Source: JAJRPT01 sp964465945 (GTDB lineage: Bacteria; Bacteroidota; Ignavibacteria; Kapaibacteriales; UBA2268). From it: DNA of 64,000 nt. Position numbers and translations under genes: made by a program. Numbering within the stretch: the stretch's first letter is position 1; each line of letters begins with the position of its first letter. The stretch covers positions 24,302 to 88,301 of the forward strand of contig CAYXMM010000011.1 of NCBI GenBank assembly GCA_964465945.1, read 5' to 3'. Under the pieces are notes generated by a model. The model had not been told where the DNA came from. It was given only the letters and a program-made list of their open reading frames with translations, and made no database searches. Of this stretch, positions 27,707 through 35,818 are shown one piece after another.

Positions 27707-27730
27707 GAATAATTTAATATTTTTAAAGTA

Positions 27731-28333
27731 TTATCTTGAGTAAAACTCTACAACTAATGAAATTTCGCATTCAATTGGAATTTCTTCTCTTGTAGGAACG
27801 TGAAGGTATTTAACAGAAAAATCTGATTTAGAAAGTTCCAAATATTCAGTAGGTGCAGCGCCTCTAACAGCGTCTTGGAAGCATTCAAGTTTTCTTGATT
27901 TTTCTTTGATAGATACTACATCGCCTGGTTTAACTCTATAAGAAGCGATATCAACTTTTTTGCCATTAACTAAAATATGACCGTGACCAACATATTGTCT
28001 TGCAGCATAAATAGAAGGAGCAAACCCTGATCTGTAAACTACAGCGTCTAATCTTTGCTCTAACAACTGCATAAAGATTTCACCAGTGTTTCCAGTGATA
28101 GCAACTGATTGGTCATAGTAGCTTGACATTTGTTTTTCAGAGATATTGTATTGTAGTCTTAATCTTTGTTTTTCAAGTAATTGTTTACCGAAGTCAGATT
28201 GTTTTGCTCTACGTTTTGAAGCTCCGTGTTGCCCAGGTGGGTAAGGTTTTTTAGTAGTAACTTTACCTGCTTTTGCAGTTAAATTGATTCCTAATTTTCT
28301 TGAAATCTTTACTTTTGGTCCGTTATATTTCAT
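27731..28333 (-). CDS. rpsD: 30S ribosomal protein S4
   Basis: S4 is a primary 16S rRNA-binding protein and nucleates small-subunit assembly. The 200 residues show Y-P-P-G-Q-H-G near 32, the central S4 RNA-binding domain (about 95-155: R-L-D-A-V-V-Y-R-S-G-F-A, A-R-Q-Y-V-G-H-G-H-I-L-V-N-G) and the standard C-terminus. The N-terminus lacks the four Cys of zinc-binding S4, so this is the zinc-free form. It stands alone with its own terminator, away from the rpsM-rpsK-rpoA-rplQ neighbourhood where it usually sits. A second copy elsewhere in the genome cannot be excluded. Confidence 0.96.
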   Translation of the reverse strand: MKYNGPKVKISRKLGINLTAKAGKVTTKKPYPPGQHGASKRRAKQSDFGKQLLEKQRLRLQYNISEKQMSSYYDQSVAITGNTGEIFMQLLEQRLDAVVYRSGFAPSIYAARQYVGHGHILVNGKKVDIASYRVKPGDVVSIKEKSRKLECFQDAVRGAAPTEYLELSKSDFSVKYLHVPTREEIPIECEISLVVEFYSR

Positions 28334-28457
28334 TATTAATAACCTATTGAAAAAAACTTTTTATTTATATTCTAACAATTAGAATTACAAAAATAAGTAA
28401 TAAATTTAAAATAAAAAATATTTTTAAAAAAAATTTCTATAATTCTTATATTTTTCA

Positions 28458-28487
28458 TTGAAATATTGTGAAATTTATCTAAATTTG
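28458..28487 (+). promoter_or_regulatory. Candidate ppiD promoter
   Basis: TTG (28458-28460), a 19-bp spacer and TAAATTTG (28480-28487) fit the Bacteroidota-type -33/-7 pattern. The site lies about 50 bp before the ppiD ATG, with AAAGGA just before the start. The match is by eye only. Confidence 0.4.
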
Positions 28488-28537
28488 TAGTTTAAATTTT
28501 GTATATTACTAATAATTATTTTTAAAGGACTTTTACA

Positions 28538-30718
28538 ATGGGTGTTTTCGAGAGAATCAGGACAATGTCGCCATACTTTTTAGCTGCATTTGCAGTTATG
28601 TTTATTCTCTTTATGGTGATTTCTGATATGGATCCCACAACATTAATGAACCAAGGGAATAGCCCTCAAACTGCTGCTATAGCAGAAGTAAATGGTGATG
28701 AGATTGCATACTTAGAATTTGAAGGGCTTGTAAGAGAGCAACTTGAAAGGCAAAAAGCTCAACAAAAAGAAAGTGGCGAAGAAGTCGAAATTGACGAAAC
28801 TGCAATTCGTTCTCAAGTCTATCAAGATTTAGTTGATTTAAAGCTAAGTGAGCAATTATTTAATAAAATGGGGCTTGTAACTAACGAGATTGTTATTGCA
28901 GACCAATTAATTAATAATCCTCCTCAAAATCTTAGAAGAATGTTTTCTGATTCAGCTGGACAATTCAACAGAAATATGTATTTAAGCGTTGTTACTAATC
29001 CTGATAAATTAGGTGATTTAATGGGGAAAGCATCAGCAGAACAAAAAACTCAATTCATTACTGATTTTAGAAAAGATTTAATCACAATGGGTGAGCAAAT
29101 TAAATTACAGCTTATCGGAACAATGGTTAATGTTTCTATGAATTCTGCTGGTTCAATTTTATCCCCTACTTATGTAAAAGAAAAATATATTGGTGAAAAT
29201 TCAAATGCAGATATTACTTATGTTAGATTAGATGTTAATACTGTTTCTAATGATCAAGTAAAAGTAACAGATGAGGACTTACAAAAATATTACGATGAGC
29301 ACAAAGAGTATTTCAAACAAGATGCAGGTAGAAAATTAAAGTATATGATTTTTCCGCTTAAACCATCAAAACAAGATACGCTTAATGCTGAGAAAAAAGT
29401 TCAAAAAATTAATACTGCTTTAAATAGTGCTACTGATAGTATTGCAAAAATGGATTTATTCAATCGCTTTGTTGATGAATATAATGGGAATGTTTCTGAA
29501 TTTACTTTAATTAAAGATATTGACCCACAAGCAGCAGTTTATGTAGCCAATGCTACACCTGGGACTGTTGTTGGTCCAATTTTATCTAATGGTGAAACAA
29601 AATATTATATGTTGAATGATGTTAGAGATGGTGAAAATACTGTTGTAAAAGCAAGTCATATCTTAATTGAAAAAGGTGCAAATCCTGATTCATCTAAAGC
29701 TTTTGCAGAGGATATACTTAAAAAGGCGAAAGACGGTGCAAATTTTACAGAGCTTGCAACTGAATTTTCTGCTGATAAAGGTTCTGCTGCTCAAGGTGGT
29801 GATTTAGGTTGGTTTGGTAAAAATCAAATGGTTAAGGAGTTTGAAGATGCTGCTTTTGCTGCAATTGTTGGGGTTCCAACTGGTATTGTTGAGTCTCAAT
29901 TTGGTTACCATATTATTCTTGTTAGTGATAAATCTACTAAAGAAGTTAAATATAGTGAGCTTGTAATTGCTCCAAAAATGACTGGTACAACTAAAAATGC
30001 AATTAAAAGAGAGGCTATTTCTTTCTATAATCAAGTAAAAGAAGGTGCTAAATTTGAAGATATAGCAAAGAAACTTGGTATGGCTGTTACAGAAACTGCT
30101 TATTTTAAACAAGACCAAACAATTTTAGGAAATAATTGGGTTAATTATTTTGCTTTTAATAACGAAGTTGGGACTGTGTCAGAAGTTCAAGAATTTGATG
30201 GCTATGGTATGGTGGTAATGGCTGTTTCTGGTAAAAGAGATAAAGGTATTATTCCTTTTTCTGAGAAAAAATCTGATATTAAACTTGTTGTAACAAATCA
30301 AAAGAAACTTGATTATTTAAAACCTATTGCTGAAAAAATTGCCTCAAGAGTTAAGTCAGGTCAAATAGATGAAAGTGTTAAATCTGAATATGCTCCGGCA
30401 GAAGTAGCTACAACTCAAATTAAGAATAATGGGATTATTAATGGTATTTCAGCAAGGGAGTTTACTCTTACTAATTCGGCTTTTAAACTTAATCAAGGTG
30501 GTGTTTCAAAAGCAATTAGAGGAGTAAAGGGTTATTATATCGTTCAAATGAATAATAAAACTATGGTTCAAAACGATAAGGTTAAAGCCGATTTCCCTGA
30601 GTATTATAAAACTCAAAGTAAATCTTTAGAAAATCAAATTTTCTATCAATGGTTTAAAGATGTTAAGGATAATTCTAACATTGTAGATTATAGGGCAAAA
30701 TTCTATAAGAACTATTAA
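28538..30718 (+). CDS. ppiD: Membrane-anchored peptidyl-prolyl isomerase/chaperone (PpiD/SurA type)
   Basis: The 726-residue protein has a short cytoplasmic start, one membrane helix (about 13-31), a SurA/PpiD-type chaperone region (about 45-230), and a parvulin domain near 369-466 with K-A-S-H-I-L-I, A-A-Q-G-G-D-L-G-W-F and F-G-Y-H-I-I. Another chaperone segment follows to the C-terminus. It helps outer-membrane and secreted proteins fold as they leave the Sec translocon. It is monocistronic, with a promoter-like site upstream and a strong terminator 12 bp downstream. Confidence 0.93.
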   Translation: MGVFERIRTMSPYFLAAFAVMFILFMVISDMDPTTLMNQGNSPQTAAIAEVNGDEIAYLEFEGLVREQLERQKAQQKESGEEVEIDETAIRSQVYQDLVDLKLSEQLFNKMGLVTNEIVIADQLINNPPQNLRRMFSDSAGQFNRNMYLSVVTNPDKLGDLMGKASAEQKTQFITDFRKDLITMGEQIKLQLIGTMVNVSMNSAGSILSPTYVKEKYIGENSNADITYVRLDVNTVSNDQVKVTDEDLQKYYDEHKEYFKQDAGRKLKYMIFPLKPSKQDTLNAEKKVQKINTALNSATDSIAKMDLFNRFVDEYNGNVSEFTLIKDIDPQAAVYVANATPGTVVGPILSNGETKYYMLNDVRDGENTVVKASHILIEKGANPDSSKAFAEDILKKAKDGANFTELATEFSADKGSAAQGGDLGWFGKNQMVKEFEDAAFAAIVGVPTGIVESQFGYHIILVSDKSTKEVKYSELVIAPKMTGTTKNAIKREAISFYNQVKEGAKFEDIAKKLGMAVTETAYFKQDQTILGNNWVNYFAFNNEVGTVSEVQEFDGYGMVVMAVSGKRDKGIIPFSEKKSDIKLVVTNQKKLDYLKPIAEKIASRVKSGQIDESVKSEYAPAEVATTQIKNNGIINGISAREFTLTNSAFKLNQGGVSKAIRGVKGYYIVQMNNKTMVQNDKVKADFPEYYKTQSKSLENQIFYQWFKDVKDNSNIVDYRAKFYKNY

Positions 30719-30730
30719 AAATATATTTTA

Positions 30731-30762
30731 AAATCCGACTTTAAAGTCGGATTTTTTTTTTG
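30731..30762 (+). terminator. Rho-independent terminator of ppiD
   Basis: AAATCCGACTTT (30731-30742) directly abuts its inverse complement AAAGTCGGATTT, and a run of T follows. Confidence 0.9.
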
Positions 30763-30824
30763 TTTGTTTTTTAAATCTTCGGAAGGGTTTGAAATCTTGC
30801 GAAGGTGGCGTATAAATTTAATTA

Positions 30825-30853
30825 GTCATTCTGAGCGAATGCGAAGAATCCAG
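30825..30853. repeat. REP-like palindromic repeat, copy 1 (inverted)
   Basis: The 29-bp unit begins GTCATTCTGAGCG and ends GAATCCAG. It is the inverse complement of two further units at 30924-30951 and 31015-31042. This resembles the dispersed intergenic GTCATTCTGAGCG repeat seen in many bacterial genomes. Confidence 0.75.
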
Positions 30854-30923
30854 AATTTTTTAAATTCAATAATATTATCATTAAATAATTGTTTCATTTA
30901 CTAGTAAATGATGAATTTTTTTG

Positions 30924-30951
30924 CTGGATATTTCGCTGCGCTCAATATGAC
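30924..30951. repeat. REP-like repeat, copy 2
   Basis: The 28-bp unit starts CTGGATATTTCGCTGCGCTC and ends ATGAC. It differs from copy 3 at a few positions and is inverted relative to copy 1. The stretch between copies 1 and 2 is AT-rich and could form the loop of a long hairpin. Confidence 0.75.
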
Positions 30952-31014
30952 GGCTTTCTTGGATTTATCTCACCCGTCGCCCTAAAGGGCACTTCCCTCA
31001 ATGAAAGAGAGAAT

Positions 31015-31042
31015 CTGGATTTTTCGCTCCGCTCAGAATGAC
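31015..31042. repeat. REP-like repeat, copy 3
   Basis: The unit reads CTGGATTTTTCGCTCCGCTC, then AGAATGAC, in the same direction as copy 2. Between copies 2 and 3 lies a GC-richer piece containing CACCCGTCGCCC, TAAAGGGC and CTTCCCTC, unlike the surrounding AT-rich DNA. The rest of the 405-bp gap between ppiD and the tRNA holds only the two terminators and, at about 30776-30808, a short imperfect repeat of AATCTTCGGAAGG / AATCTTGCGAAGG. I see no coding frame in the gap. Confidence 0.75.
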
Positions 31043-31088
31043 GTTTATCTTTAGTATATCTGTATTTTTTCTGAATTATGTATAAAAA

Positions 31089-31116
31089 AATCCTAACTTT
31101 GTTCTAAGTTAGGATT
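31089..31116. terminator. Bidirectional terminator after tRNA-Phe
   Basis: AATCCTAACTT (31089-31099) and AAGTTAGGATT (31106-31116) make an 11-bp stem with a 6-base loop. A-rich DNA to its left supplies a T run on the minus strand, and a T run lies to its right on the plus strand. It ends the tRNA transcript. Confidence 0.85.
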
Positions 31117-31123
31117 TTTTTTG

Positions 31124-31196
31124 TGGTCAAGGAGGGAATTGAACCCCCGACACAAGGATTTTCAGTCCTTTGCTCTACCAACTGAGCTACTTGACC
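31124..31196 (-). tRNA. tRNA-Phe (anticodon GAA)
   Basis: The minus-strand 73-nt cloverleaf is complete: acceptor stem GGTCAAG/CTTGACC, D-arm TAGCTCAGTTGGTAGAGC, anticodon stem AAGGA/TCCTT around loop CTGAAAA (anticodon GAA), and a T-arm with GGTTCAATTCC. The discriminator base is A. The CCA end is not encoded, so it must be added after transcription. A terminator follows directly. Confidence 0.95.
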
Positions 31197-31294
31197 AGGA
31201 AAGAATTCAAAATTAAGAACAATTAATTTATTTTCCAAATTTTTCTTTTCGTTTTTTTTACTTATTTTGCTTTATTTTCATTTTAATTTTGCTT

Positions 31295-32395
31295 ATGGTT
31301 AAAGGTTGGGCTACTGAAGATATTCTTAAGCTATCTTTTTATAAAGGTGTTAGTGATAGTTTAATATATGAAATAATTGATTTATATAGTTCTTTCGATG
31401 AATTTATAAATGCAAATCTACCCTCAAAAATAAATTTAATTTTAAATCAAGGGGAACTTTTTCAAAGTAATAAGTTTAAGCCAGAGGATAAAGTTCAAAA
31501 GCAATTGGAAATTTGTAATAATAATAATTTCAAGATTATTTCTTTTTGGGACGATGACTATCCAAAGTATCTTAAACATATTTATTTACCACCGCCTTTT
31601 ATTTTTGTTCGTGGTTCGTTGGAAAGCTTGGAAAAGGAATGTATTGCAATAGTGGGGACTCGTAAAAATTCGAGTTATGGGAAGATTCAGACTGAAAGGT
31701 TTGCAGAGTATTTTGCAAATCGAGATATAGTGGTTGTTAGTGGACTTGCTTATGGGATAGATACTTTAGCTCATAAAGCGGCAATTAAAACTGGTGGGAA
31801 AACTATTGCTGTGATTGCTTCTGGCTTAGATTGTGTTAGTCCTTCAACTATGGAGAAGAATGCTGATGAGATTGTAGAAACGGGTGGTTGTGTAATTTCT
31901 ACTTTTAAGTGTGGGGTAAGAGCTTTGCCACCTTATTTTTTAGCAAGAAATAGAATTATTTCTGGGTTGTCAAAGGCAGTTTTAGTAATTGAAAGTAGAT
32001 ATAAGGGCGGGGCATTAAATACTGCAAGATTTGCATTAGACCAGAATCGCGACTTGTATGCTTTGCCTGGGAATGTGTCAAGTGAAACAAGCGATGGAAC
32101 GAATAAATTAATTGCTGATTCATCTGCAAAAGCAGCTCTTAGCCCCGAATTTGTATATTTAGACTTAGGGTTTAAAAATAGTTTTAATATCACAATAAAT
32201 GATATTAAAAAAGTTGAGTTTCAATCTAAATCTGAAGAGATGATATATAATACTTTAAGTCAAGAACCATTGCATATTGATGAGATTATTAATATAACTG
32301 AACTTGAAACATCTATTGTTATGGTTGATTTGCTTAATCTTGAGTTTAGGAACTTAATTAGGCAGTCTGCTGGAAAGCAATATTATAAATTATAG
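31295..32395 (+). CDS. dprA: DNA-processing protein DprA
   Basis: DprA loads RecA onto incoming single-stranded DNA in natural transformation. The Rossmann-like core is complete: C-I-A-I-V-G-T-R near 110, V-V-S-G-L-A-Y-G-I-D-T-L-A-H, S-G-L-D, A-R-N-R-I-I-S-G-L-S, and G-A-L-N-T-A-R-F-A-L-D. N- and C-terminal helical domains give about 366 residues. I prefer ATG 31295 to the TTG two codons earlier. The stop overlaps the end of the convergent mreC by 6 bp. No com genes are in the window, although dprA is often kept without a full competence set. Confidence 0.93.
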   Translation: MVKGWATEDILKLSFYKGVSDSLIYEIIDLYSSFDEFINANLPSKINLILNQGELFQSNKFKPEDKVQKQLEICNNNNFKIISFWDDDYPKYLKHIYLPPPFIFVRGSLESLEKECIAIVGTRKNSSYGKIQTERFAEYFANRDIVVVSGLAYGIDTLAHKAAIKTGGKTIAVIASGLDCVSPSTMEKNADEIVETGGCVISTFKCGVRALPPYFLARNRIISGLSKAVLVIESRYKGGALNTARFALDQNRDLYALPGNVSSETSDGTNKLIADSSAKAALSPEFVYLDLGFKNSFNITINDIKKVEFQSKSEEMIYNTLSQEPLHIDEIINITELETSIVMVDLLNLEFRNLIRQSAGKQYYKL

Positions 32396-33229
32396 ATTTA
32401 ATTTTTCTTCTAATGCTTTGATTAGACTATCTCGTTCTGGATTTGGAATATCTTTAACTACAAAAACTTGTGTTAAGCTATTATAGTTTACAAGTGGTCG
32501 GACTTTAATATCAAGGAAAAGTGAATTTGTTGATTTATTAATTTTACTTACTCGACCAATTGGAATACCTTCTGGAAAGCGGTTGCTAAAATTTGAGGTA
32601 ATGACTAAATCGCCTTCGTTGACATCATAGGAGTTTGGGATATTAGACAGGATATATTCTTCCCCACCTTCCCACTCAATTAGCCCATTGACAGCGGTTC
32701 TTAATACTTTTGCGGCTACTTTTGTGTCTCTATTTTTGAGAGTTTCGACTAAGCAATGATTATCTGAGACAAGATTTACAATACCTACAAGTCCTGCGTC
32801 AGTTCTTACAGGCATATTTCTTCTTATTCCATTGTTTCGACCAACTTCAAGCGAGAGAAATAATTTAAAATTGTATTGAGAAAATCCATTTACTTCTGCG
32901 GGGATAATATCTTTATCGAAAGTTTCTTTAAAGCCGATAATTCCGCGTAGTCTATCATTTTCAGCGATGGCTTCGCGGTTTCTGATAAGTTCTTTTGATA
33001 GTCGTAAATTGTAATCACGCAGGGCTTTATTTTCAGCTTGTATTGAAGATGAATTTGCAAGGAATGGGGCAATATCTTGGGCTTTTATCATATTTGTAAT
33101 CATAAATATTTTAAAGCCACTAATTTTATTTGCGTTACCATAGTTAAGCATAACAAGAGATAGCATAAACAATCCTATAAATATAAGATAGTCTTTATAT
33201 TTATTTAATATCTCTGTGAAGCTATTCAT
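32390..33229 (-). CDS. mreC: Rod shape-determining protein MreC
   Basis: The 279-residue bitopic protein has one N-terminal membrane helix (about 14-32), a periplasmic coiled coil (60-95) and the paired beta-barrel domain with N-G-F-S-Q-Y-N, M-P-V-R-T-D-A-G-L-V-G and G-D-L-V-I-T-S-N-F-S-N-R-F-P-E-G-I-P-I-G. MreC links the MreB filament to cell-wall synthases. It follows mreB by 3 bp. The usual mreD, pbp2 and rodA do not follow, because the convergent dprA comes next. Confidence 0.94.
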   Translation of the reverse strand: MNSFTEILNKYKDYLIFIGLFMLSLVMLNYGNANKISGFKIFMITNMIKAQDIAPFLANSSSIQAENKALRDYNLRLSKELIRNREAIAENDRLRGIIGFKETFDKDIIPAEVNGFSQYNFKLFLSLEVGRNNGIRRNMPVRTDAGLVGIVNLVSDNHCLVETLKNRDTKVAAKVLRTAVNGLIEWEGGEEYILSNIPNSYDVNEGDLVITSNFSNRFPEGIPIGRVSKINKSTNSLFLDIKVRPLVNYNSLTQVFVVKDIPNPERDSLIKALEEKLNL

Positions 33230-33232
33230 TTA

Positions 33233-34258
33233 TTAGAATCTATTGCTTTTGAGTAAGACGTCGGAATACTCGGAGAAGTTCTCCAGCACTTTTCCAACGC
33301 CTTTTACTACAGTTAATAATGGGTCGTCGGCAACGTGAACGGGAAGTTGAGTTTCTATTCTTAACTTTTCATCTAGACCTTTTAATAATGCTCCGCCACC
33401 ACTAAGCATAATGCCTCTATCGTAAATGTCGGCAGAGAGTTCAGGAGGAGTGACTTCAAGTAAGTTTAGCACTTCTTTAACTATTAAACTGATTGGTTTA
33501 GATAGAGATTCTCTAATATCTGCAGAGGAAACTTGAATCATTTTAGGAACTCCATTGAGTAAGTCTCTTCCTTTTACTTCAATTTCGATTTCTTCGGCAA
33601 GAGGAACGGCAGAGCCAACTTCGCATTTGATAAGTTCAGCGGTTTTTTCGCCGATTAGGATGTTGTGTTCATTTTTAAAATAATCTAAAACAGATTGAGT
33701 TAATTCATCACCGGCTACTCTAAAAGATTTGTCTTTTACGATGCCAGATAGGGCGATAACAGCTATTTCAGTTGTTCCTCCTCCGATGTCAACTATCATA
33801 TTTCCTAATGATTCTTGGACGTCAAGACCAACTCCAATAGCGGAAGCCATTGGTTCGGCAATTAGATGGACTTCTTTTGCTCCAGCGTGCTCGCAACTAT
33901 CTCTTACGGCTCTTTTCTCAACTTCTGTTAAGCCAGAAGGAACAGATACGACTACTCTTCTTGCTGGTTGCCAAGACATAGAAACTTTTCTGATGAATGC
34001 TCTAATCATACCTTCAGTGATTTCAAAATTAGCAATAGCACCATCAGCAATAGGTCTAACAATCTCAATATCTTTATGAGTTCGTCCTAACATTGCTTTA
34101 GCATCATGTCCGATTGCAATTAAGTTTTTTGTGCTTTTATTGTAAGCAACGATAGAAGGTTCATTTAAAACAATCCCTTTGTTTTTCATCCATACAAGAG
34201 AGTTTGCAGTGCCTAAGTCAATAGCAACGTCGTTTGAGAATAAATTAAATCGAGCCAT
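33233..34258 (-). CDS. mreB: Rod shape-determining actin-like protein MreB
   Basis: The 341 residues form a complete actin fold: phosphate loop D-L-G-T-A-N-S at the N-terminus, I-V-D-I-G-G-G-T-T-E in the middle, A-E-P-M-A-S-A-I-G-V-G, and L-S-G-G-G-A-L-L-K-G-L near the C-terminus for adenine binding. MreB filaments guide lateral wall synthesis. It heads the mreB-mreC transcript. Its presence suggests a rod-shaped or elongated cell. Confidence 0.97.
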   Translation of the reverse strand: MARFNLFSNDVAIDLGTANSLVWMKNKGIVLNEPSIVAYNKSTKNLIAIGHDAKAMLGRTHKDIEIVRPIADGAIANFEITEGMIRAFIRKVSMSWQPARRVVVSVPSGLTEVEKRAVRDSCEHAGAKEVHLIAEPMASAIGVGLDVQESLGNMIVDIGGGTTEIAVIALSGIVKDKSFRVAGDELTQSVLDYFKNEHNILIGEKTAELIKCEVGSAVPLAEEIEIEVKGRDLLNGVPKMIQVSSADIRESLSKPISLIVKEVLNLLEVTPPELSADIYDRGIMLSGGGALLKGLDEKLRIETQLPVHVADDPLLTVVKGVGKVLENFSEYSDVLLKSNRF

Positions 34259-34386
34259 TTAATTGTTATTTTAGATTTTAGTGAGAATATAAACACAAAA
34301 TTAACAATAATTTTTAGAATAAAATAGAATTGTTAAGTAATGAAAATAAATATTATTAAATTATTTTTAAATATAGAAAATTCAAA

Positions 34387-35691
34387 TTAGTTCATTAATT
34401 CTTCATCAATTCCATCACCTAATTCTAATGTTTTAACGGGTTGAATAGCGTTCCCTGCAATGCCTTTGATTGAGCCATACATACTTGTTGTGTTTTCGAG
34501 AACTTTTTCTATTTGTTTTTCACGTTTTTTCCAAATACTATTCATAGCGTTTTTTTCTTTATCAAGGTCTGTTTTCATTTGTGAAAAGCCCTCAACGATG
34601 GCTTCAATTTGAGACCTAAATTCATTTCCTGTAAGAAAGTCATATAGCATATTCATTTTGTCGCCTTTGTTTTCTTGGGCTGCGGTAGCATAATTTAAAT
34701 CGATGAGATATTGTCTTAGAACAGCGGATAAGCCCTTAAATTCTTCAAAATTGCAAATCCAGACGCCGTCTTTTAACCCCATTCTCTCCATTTCTTTAGG
34801 CATAACTTCTGTTACTAAAACACCAAGTCGAATATTTGCATTCCGCATATCATTTTTAAATTTTTCAATCCAATCACCTGCAAATGCTTTTGTTCTTTTG
34901 CTTTCGTAATAAATAGCCCCGCATTCAATACCTCTTTCATTTCTAACAATTTGGACGCAATCTGCGCCGGAAGCTCCTTTTTTAACTTCGTTAATTTGGT
35001 CGAAGGGGTATTGATTTTTTAGATAATTTTCGATAGCGAGTTCTTGGACTTCGCCTTGCGTTTGCATAGAACCTTGATTTGCTTTTTTACTGCTTTCTTC
35101 GATTGATTTTTTTAAATCTGCAATTTGCTTGTCTTTATCTAAGTTTATCATTTCATTCTTGATTTGCTCTTCTTTTCTAATTCTTTCGGCGTTTTCACTT
35201 AATTTTTGGTTTAATTGAATTTGATTTTCGGCATCAAGTTTCTCTTTCATTTCGTTTTTCTCGCGTTCTAAACGAGCAATATCAGCTTGTAGCTTGTGAA
35301 ATTCTTTTAACTCCGCTGATTTTTTATCAAGTTCTTCTTGTTGGGATTTTAATTGTTCTGAGAATTCTGTTTTTACTTTGTCGATTACTTCTTTTTCAAG
35401 TTGTGATTCTCTGATTTTCACTTGATTTTTTACTGCTTCATCAATTTTAGATTGCGAATCTGCTTTTTCTTTTTGTAATTTTTCTTTTTCAGATTGAATT
35501 AGTTCACGTTCTTTGTCATAATTCTTTTTTATTTCTTCAAATTCATATTTTTTATTTTCAATTTCTTTTAATTTATTCTGATACTTATTTTCGGCATCTT
35601 GGTTTGCTTTTTCTTGTAATTGGTGAAAAACTAAATTATTAACATCAATGTTTGTTCCGCAATTTGGGCAATTTATAGTGTTCTGGCTCAT
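34387..35691 (-). CDS. DUF2130-domain coiled-coil protein
   Basis: The 434 residues start with a short zinc-ribbon half (C-P-N-C-G, 8-12). A charged coiled coil of about 190 residues follows, then the DUF2130 core (about 215-350) with Q-G-E-V-Q-E-L-A-I-E, G-A-S-G-A-D-C-V-Q, Y-Y-E-S-K-R-T-K-A-F and W-I-E-K-F-K-N-D-M. The E-x-K pattern in this core is reminiscent of restriction-like nucleases, but I do not know of a demonstrated activity. It is separated from mreB by 128 bp and is probably a separate unit. Confidence 0.85.
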   Translation of the reverse strand: MSQNTINCPNCGTNIDVNNLVFHQLQEKANQDAENKYQNKLKEIENKKYEFEEIKKNYDKERELIQSEKEKLQKEKADSQSKIDEAVKNQVKIRESQLEKEVIDKVKTEFSEQLKSQQEELDKKSAELKEFHKLQADIARLEREKNEMKEKLDAENQIQLNQKLSENAERIRKEEQIKNEMINLDKDKQIADLKKSIEESSKKANQGSMQTQGEVQELAIENYLKNQYPFDQINEVKKGASGADCVQIVRNERGIECGAIYYESKRTKAFAGDWIEKFKNDMRNANIRLGVLVTEVMPKEMERMGLKDGVWICNFEEFKGLSAVLRQYLIDLNYATAAQENKGDKMNMLYDFLTGNEFRSQIEAIVEGFSQMKTDLDKEKNAMNSIWKKREKQIEKVLENTTSMYGSIKGIAGNAIQPVKTLELGDGIDEELMN

Positions 35692-35764
35692 TTTATTTTA
35701 CTTAGTATTTATGTATTTTGAATTAAGCTAAATTACGATTTTTTTAAGTAAAAAATCAAATAAA

Positions 35765-35790
35765 AAAGCCAAGAAATTATTCTTGGCTTT
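35765..35790 (-). terminator. Rho-independent terminator of the GT2 gene
   Basis: AAAGCCAAGAA (35765-35775) pairs with TTCTTGGCTTT (35780-35790) around a 4-base loop. The minus strand runs on into T. It lies just after the processive glycosyltransferase stop. Confidence 0.87.
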
Positions 35791-35818
35791 AGGATATTTA
35801 TACATAGTAATTTGTTAT

